Origin: Rhodopseudomonas faecalis | Lineage (GTDB): Bacteria > Pseudomonadota > Alphaproteobacteria > Rhizobiales > Xanthobacteraceae | NCBI RefSeq assembly: GCF_003217325.1 | Contig: NZ_QJTI01000027.1 | Span: 1-52,238, forward strand | Reading direction: 5' to 3' | DNA: 52,238 bases | In this document: positions 48,766 through 52,238 of the stretch, piece after piece | Layout of the letters: every line of letters starts with the position of its first letter | How positions within the stretch are numbered: the stretch's first letter is position 1 | Notes under the pieces: generated by a model | The model's input: only the letters and a program-made list of their open reading frames with translations | The model's database searches: none | What the model was told of the DNA's origin: nothing | Position numbers and translations under genes: made by a program

Positions 48766-48874
48766 AGCCCGCGGCAGCGGTGTTTGGTCGCCGCTGCGAA
48801 AGATCAATTGACGCTGAGGCTGCGGACTGTAGCTAGCTGGCGCCGTGTGAACCGTACGCCGGAGAGGCTGCCTG

Positions 48875-49057
48875 ATGAATCTCTATCTCTATGCCGTCGT
48901 GATCGGCCTGGTGCTGCCGTGGATCATCACCACCTATCCGATCTTGCGCGCGTTCCGGCGCAGCGTCGGGGCGGGCATCCTGAAATGGCTGATGTTCTCG
49001 GCGATCACCGTGCCGGTGATGCTGGCGGTCATCTGGAGCCTGCCGCAGGCGAAATGA
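48875..49057 (+). CDS. small two-helix membrane protein (60 aa)
   Basis: 60 residues with two hydrophobic segments (LYLYAVVIGLVLPWIITTYP and GILKWLMFSAITVPVMLAVI) linked by a basic loop (ILRAFRRSVGA). GGAGAGG lies 8 nt before the ATG. A small inner-membrane protein of unknown function; nothing in the neighbourhood indicates a partner. Confidence 0.72.
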   Translation: MNLYLYAVVIGLVLPWIITTYPILRAFRRSVGAGILKWLMFSAITVPVMLAVIWSLPQAK

Positions 49058-49114
49058 CCGACGCTGTCGCCGCGGTGATGATCGGGCCCCGCCTGCCATG
49101 GCAGCGGGCCCTGG

Positions 49115-49315
49115 TCAGCGCGGCGGCTGCAGCCCTGGCGAATTGAGCCAGCCGTCGAGCTGCGCGGCGGCTTCCAAATGCCGCGCTTCGATCAGCATGC
49201 TGTTGCGCTCCAGGCCGCCCGGCAGCGTCTTGGCTTCCTGGCGCAGCCGGATCGCCTCTGCCTCGAGTTCGGCGGCGGTCCATGACAAAGGATCGTGCAC
49301 CCGATATTGGGTCAT
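49115..49315 (-). CDS. small hypothetical protein (66 aa)
   Basis: 66 residues: MTQYRVHDPLSWTAAELEAE, AIRLRQEAKTLPGGLERNSM, LIEARHLEAAAQLDGWLNSPGLQPPR. Helical, with the AxxLPxGxERxxLLxxARxxExAA-type motif and the ending WLNSPGLQPP, both frequent in short proteins of Bradyrhizobium relatives. Function unknown. GGGGAGGA lies 8 nt before the ATG at 49315. The ~280 bp upstream, to the SMR gene, hold nothing recognisable. Confidence 0.8.
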   Translation of the reverse strand: MTQYRVHDPLSWTAAELEAEAIRLRQEAKTLPGGLERNSMLIEARHLEAAAQLDGWLNSPGLQPPR

Positions 49316-49595
49316 GCGCGACGTCCTCCCCTGCTGGGTGGCGGGAGCGCGCGTTGTATTGGCTGTGCCGGTCATCGCCGGCGGCGGCTTTCCCGTAAGG
49401 CCGTGAGTATGAACCTGTGGCGGGCGAATGCCAGTGCTTTCTACAGGAACAGTGCTGCTAAAGATCATCACGGAAGCGCGTGTGGTCACGCTGCGTCGTT
49501 TCCGGTTCGCGTCATGAAAAAGCGTTACCGTCTGAACTAAGCAAACCGGTTCTGATGGCTCGGAACCGCCTTTGGGACACCGCGAGCGAGCGCCG

Positions 49596-49925
49596 ATGAC
49601 CTATGTTTTTCTGCTGATCGCCATCATCGCCGAAGTGATCGGGACGACTTTCCTGAAACTGTCGGACGGCTTCACCAAGCTCGGGCCGACGCTGGTGACC
49701 GTGGTCGGCTATGGTGTGTCGTTCTACTTCCTGTCGCTGACGCTGCGCACGCTGCCGACCGGGATCGCCTACGCCATCTGGTCCGGGGTTGGCGTGGTGC
49801 TGATCGCCGGCGCGGCTTGGGCGTTTATGGGGCAGAAGCTCGACATCGCCGCGCTGTGCGGCATCGCGATGATCATCGGCGGCGTGATTGTCATCAATCT
49901 GTTCTCCAATGCCGCGGGGCATTGA
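49596..49925 (+). CDS. SMR-family (EmrE-like) multidrug transporter
   Basis: 109 residues with four membrane helices. The essential proton/substrate glutamate is in AIIAEVIGTTFLKLSDGFT (E13), and the signature AYAIWSGVGVVLIAGAAW is in helix 3. The protein works as an antiparallel dimer exporting cationic compounds. A single SMR gene usually means a homodimeric, EmrE-like pump. The ATG at 49596 gives the normal N-terminus MTYVFLLIAI. An element related to the 149-bp repeat begins 29 bp after the stop. Confidence 0.93.
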   Translation: MTYVFLLIAIIAEVIGTTFLKLSDGFTKLGPTLVTVVGYGVSFYFLSLTLRTLPTGIAYAIWSGVGVVLIAGAAWAFMGQKLDIAALCGIAMIIGGVIVINLFSNAAGH

Positions 49926-49953
49926 AGACCGATCGTAAGCAATCCCGCCGCTG

Positions 49954-50048
49954 CCGTCTTGAAAGCGCCGCAAGATCAAAGACGTGGATGGCTGGGACGA
50001 AGCCCGGCCATGACGTGCGGATGGGTTGGTATCAATTTCCGTTGGTAT
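49954..50048. repeat. palindromic intergenic element, copy C (half, inverted)
   Basis: Read on the minus strand it matches the left half of copy B: ATACCAACGG, AAATTGATACCAA, then a CGTCATGGCCGGGC-type core and CTTTGATCTTGCGGCGCTTTCAAGACG in two parts. The outer CCGTTGGTAT (50039-50048) is perfect. The right half is missing. Confidence 0.7.
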
Positions 50049-50104
50049 TAGTCGCGCTCGAGCTTCCTCAGCCGCTGCTCGAGGTCTTTCAGATCGATCG
50101 CCAT
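50048..50104 (-). pseudogene. 18-codon ORF ending at element copy C
   Basis: MAIDLKDLEQRLRKLERD is followed by TAA. AAGGAG lies 8 nt before the ATG, a very good ribosome site. The stop codon shares one base with the terminal repeat of copy C, so this looks like the first codons of a gene cut short by the element. The heptad pattern (LKDLEQRLRKLE) resembles the start of several small helical or SnoaL-type proteins. A functional peptide is also possible. Confidence 0.4.
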
Positions 50105-50327
50105 TGGGGGCTCCTTGCGGGTGGATGGTCCCAATAGGTGGAACTTTTCGAGGCGAGGTCAAATGGAGTGAGAAGGGCGAGGCGTGCCGTGGCCTATGTG
50201 CCGTCGCGGCGATCCGCATTCCCGTTTGATCTCAACGGTTTCTTTTTCAATCCGTCGGCCTATATCCAATCTGAAACAGCGCCGCACAGTTCGTTAGGCC
50301 AAGATCGCCGCAACCCAGGAGTGCGAT

Positions 50328-50765
50328 ATGAAGTATCGTCGTCCGAGTGCCGGTCAGAAAGCAAAGCTGTCGGTTGTTCCGGGCCTCGGCCACAACAGCT
50401 TCTGGGACAGTGTCAGGAAGCCGGCGGGGGGACGGATGTACGCGATCGCGTTCGATCTCGATATTGAGACGCTCAAGGCGCATTACCACAACGACAGCTA
50501 CAACAACGCCTACGAAGACATCCGCAAAGTGTTTGAGGCGCATGGTTTTGCGCGCCAGCAAGGCAGTGTCTATTTCGGCAACGACCATGTCACGCCGGTC
50601 AATTGCGTGCTGGCGGTTCAGGACCTCCAGAAGCAACACGCCTGGTTCGGTAAGGCCGTGCGCGACATTCGGATGCTCCGCATTGAAGAGCACAACGACC
50701 TCCTGCCAGCGATCGCGGAACAGGAGCCGGAGTTGGATGCCGCCAAAGCGACGAAGACCGGCTAG
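50328..50765 (+). CDS. vapD: VapD-like RNase (Cas2-fold toxin family) with N-terminal extension
   Basis: 145 residues. From residue 37 the protein is VapD: MYAIAFDLDIETLKAHYHND, SYNNAYEDIRKVFEAHGFARQQGSVYFGND and VLAVQDLQKQHAWFGKAVRDIRMLRIEEHNDLLPAI. VapD proteins have a Cas2-like fold and cleave RNA. The first 36 residues (basic, YRRPSAGQKAKLSVVPGLGH...) are not part of the family; a normal VapD would begin at the internal ATG 50436. AGGAG lies 7 nt before the first ATG, which supports the long form. No VapX-type antitoxin gene adjoins it. Confidence 0.85.
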   Translation: MKYRRPSAGQKAKLSVVPGLGHNSFWDSVRKPAGGRMYAIAFDLDIETLKAHYHNDSYNNAYEDIRKVFEAHGFARQQGSVYFGNDHVTPVNCVLAVQDLQKQHAWFGKAVRDIRMLRIEEHNDLLPAIAEQEPELDAAKATKTG

Positions 50766-50822
50766 GTCAGGCCGGTTTCCGTGACTTAACGCCAACTCGG
50801 TTGCTGGGCGCTTCTCCAAAAA

Positions 50823-50837
50823 GAACATATTGCGAAC
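50823..50837. promoter_or_regulatory. LexA (SOS) box of recA
   Basis: GAAC-ATATTGC-GAAC is the exact alphaproteobacterial SOS box (GTTC-N7-GTTC on the other strand). A third GAAC follows at 50841-50844. It overlaps the -35 region, so LexA binding would block recA transcription. Confidence 0.9.
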
Positions 50838-50858
50838 AGGGAACAAATAGAGTACATT
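50830..50858 (+). promoter_or_regulatory. recA promoter
   Basis: TTGCGA (50830-50835), 17-bp spacer, TACATT (50853-50858): a reasonable sigma-70 promoter. It overlaps the SOS box. The predicted leader is about 65 nt. Confidence 0.65.
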
Positions 50859-50928
50859 GCTCCCGAGCCAAAGATCTGTGCGCCACCGCCGTGGCCGTTG
50901 CGAATCCCGTTCAAAAGGAGCACGACCA

Positions 50929-52016
<1,088 letters not shown>

Positions 52017-52017
<1 letters not shown>

Positions 52018-52059
52018 TACCAACGGTTCCTGCCATTGACTCGTCATGCCCGCGCTTGT
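52017..52059. repeat. palindromic intergenic element, copy D, truncated by an IS
   Basis: ATACCAACGG (52017-52026) followed by TCCTGCCATTGACTCGT and ATGCCCGCGCTTGT matches the inverted right end of copy B. The match breaks at about 52059, where the insertion sequence begins. It starts on the last base of the recA stop codon. Confidence 0.75.
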
Positions 52060-52238
52060 TGTTTAGCCCGGGGACATGTCGGACACCTGTTCGGGGACAT
52101 CACTGACACTTTTGGGCGTGGTCAAGTCGATCGTTGCGACTGACCACGATCCGAAGAAGATTCCATAGCGACCGTCCTGGTCGAGCGGCCGCACGGCGAG
52201 GCGTTCACCGCGCAAGGCGCGTGGCACCTGCCAGAGGC
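52060..52238 (-). mobile_element. insertion sequence, partial
   Basis: The boundary at 52060 (TGTTTAGCC...) is set by the abrupt end of repeat copy D. The inside encodes the C-terminus of a DDE/rve-type transposase on the minus strand and carries GGGGACAT words (52070-52077 and 52093-52100) usual at such ends. The rest lies beyond the window, so the other end and any target duplication cannot be seen. Confidence 0.7.
52063..52238 (-). CDS. transposase, C-terminal end (partial)
   Basis: 58 codons to TAA, reading LWQVPRALRGERLAVRPLDQ, then DGRYGIFFGSWSVATIDLTTPKSVSDVPEQVSDMSPG. The W-x-V-P-x-A-x-R-G-E-R-L-A-x-R-P-L and ATIDLT motifs match the end of integrase-type transposases of ISNCY/IS1202-like or IS481-like elements common in Bradyrhizobium. 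The exact family cannot be settled from this fragment. The catalytic core lies outside the window. Confidence 0.72.
   Translation of the reverse strand, partial: LWQVPRALRGERLAVRPLDQDGRYGIFFGSWSVATIDLTTPKSVSDVPEQVSDMSPG

Overview
The window is GC-rich alphaproteobacterial chromosome. A large flagellar cluster of the Bradyrhizobium/Rhodopseudomonas type (large ~750-residue flagellins, flbT/flaF, fliX divergent from flgI, motE, cckA behind flhB), a DksA with one zinc-finger cysteine, FixK-type boxes, the GAAC-N7-GAAC form of the alphaproteobacterial SOS box and typical Rhizobiales intergenic palindromes point to Nitrobacteraceae (Rhodopseudomonas, Bradyrhizobium or a close relative). The genus is an inference.

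Layout. 1-7130: end of one flagellin, a complete flagellin, flbT, flaF; then on the minus strand a FlaG-like gene, a FlgN-like gene, flgJ and flgI, with fliX divergent. 7.3-15.2 kb: non-structural genes between flagellar blocks (dksA, a DUF1254/DUF1214 exported protein, a TonB-dependent receptor, a membrane chemoreceptor and a soluble chemoreceptor with a zinc-binding CZB domain). 15.5-34.8 kb: flgH-flgA-flgG-flgF (minus), fliL-fliM-DUF6468-motE and a very large TPR protein (plus), fliP-fliO (minus), and flgB-flgC-fliE-fliQ-fliR-flhB-cckA (plus). 34.9-45 kb: a Tim44-like membrane protein, small exported proteins, class I fumarase, a DUF429 protein, a carotenoid oxygenase divergent from a TetR regulator, a SET-domain methyltransferase with a histone-H1-like tail, and a FrnE-like DsbA protein. 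45-50.3 kb: an accessory stretch of very small genes and palindromic repeats, an SMR transporter and a VapD-like RNase. 50.8 kb to the end: recA with its SOS promoter, then a palindromic repeat broken by an insertion sequence that runs off the window.

Regulation visible in the DNA. Exact CtrA boxes (TTAA-N7-TTAA) lie before the flagellin, the TPR gene and (twice) flgB. A near-match lies between flgI and fliX, and the CtrA 8-mer TTAACCAT lies before fliL. cckA, the kinase that feeds CtrA, closes the flgB operon. Good sigma-54 promoters with one mismatch each lie before flgI and flgF, each accompanied by a TTTGCC/GGCAAA-type palindrome, which suggests FlbD-like control as in Caulobacter. Four FixK/FNR-type boxes precede small or exported genes. 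Two of them sit exactly 36 nt from start codons that lack a Shine-Dalgarno, a leaderless class II arrangement.

The most interesting items are the SET methyltransferase carrying a repetitive H1-like tail next to a TetR protein with its own H1-like tail, the FixK-box small-protein set, a 149-bp element with perfect 10-bp terminal inverted repeats and several relatives (one abutting the recA stop codon and interrupted by an IS), and the solitary VapD with an N-terminal extension.
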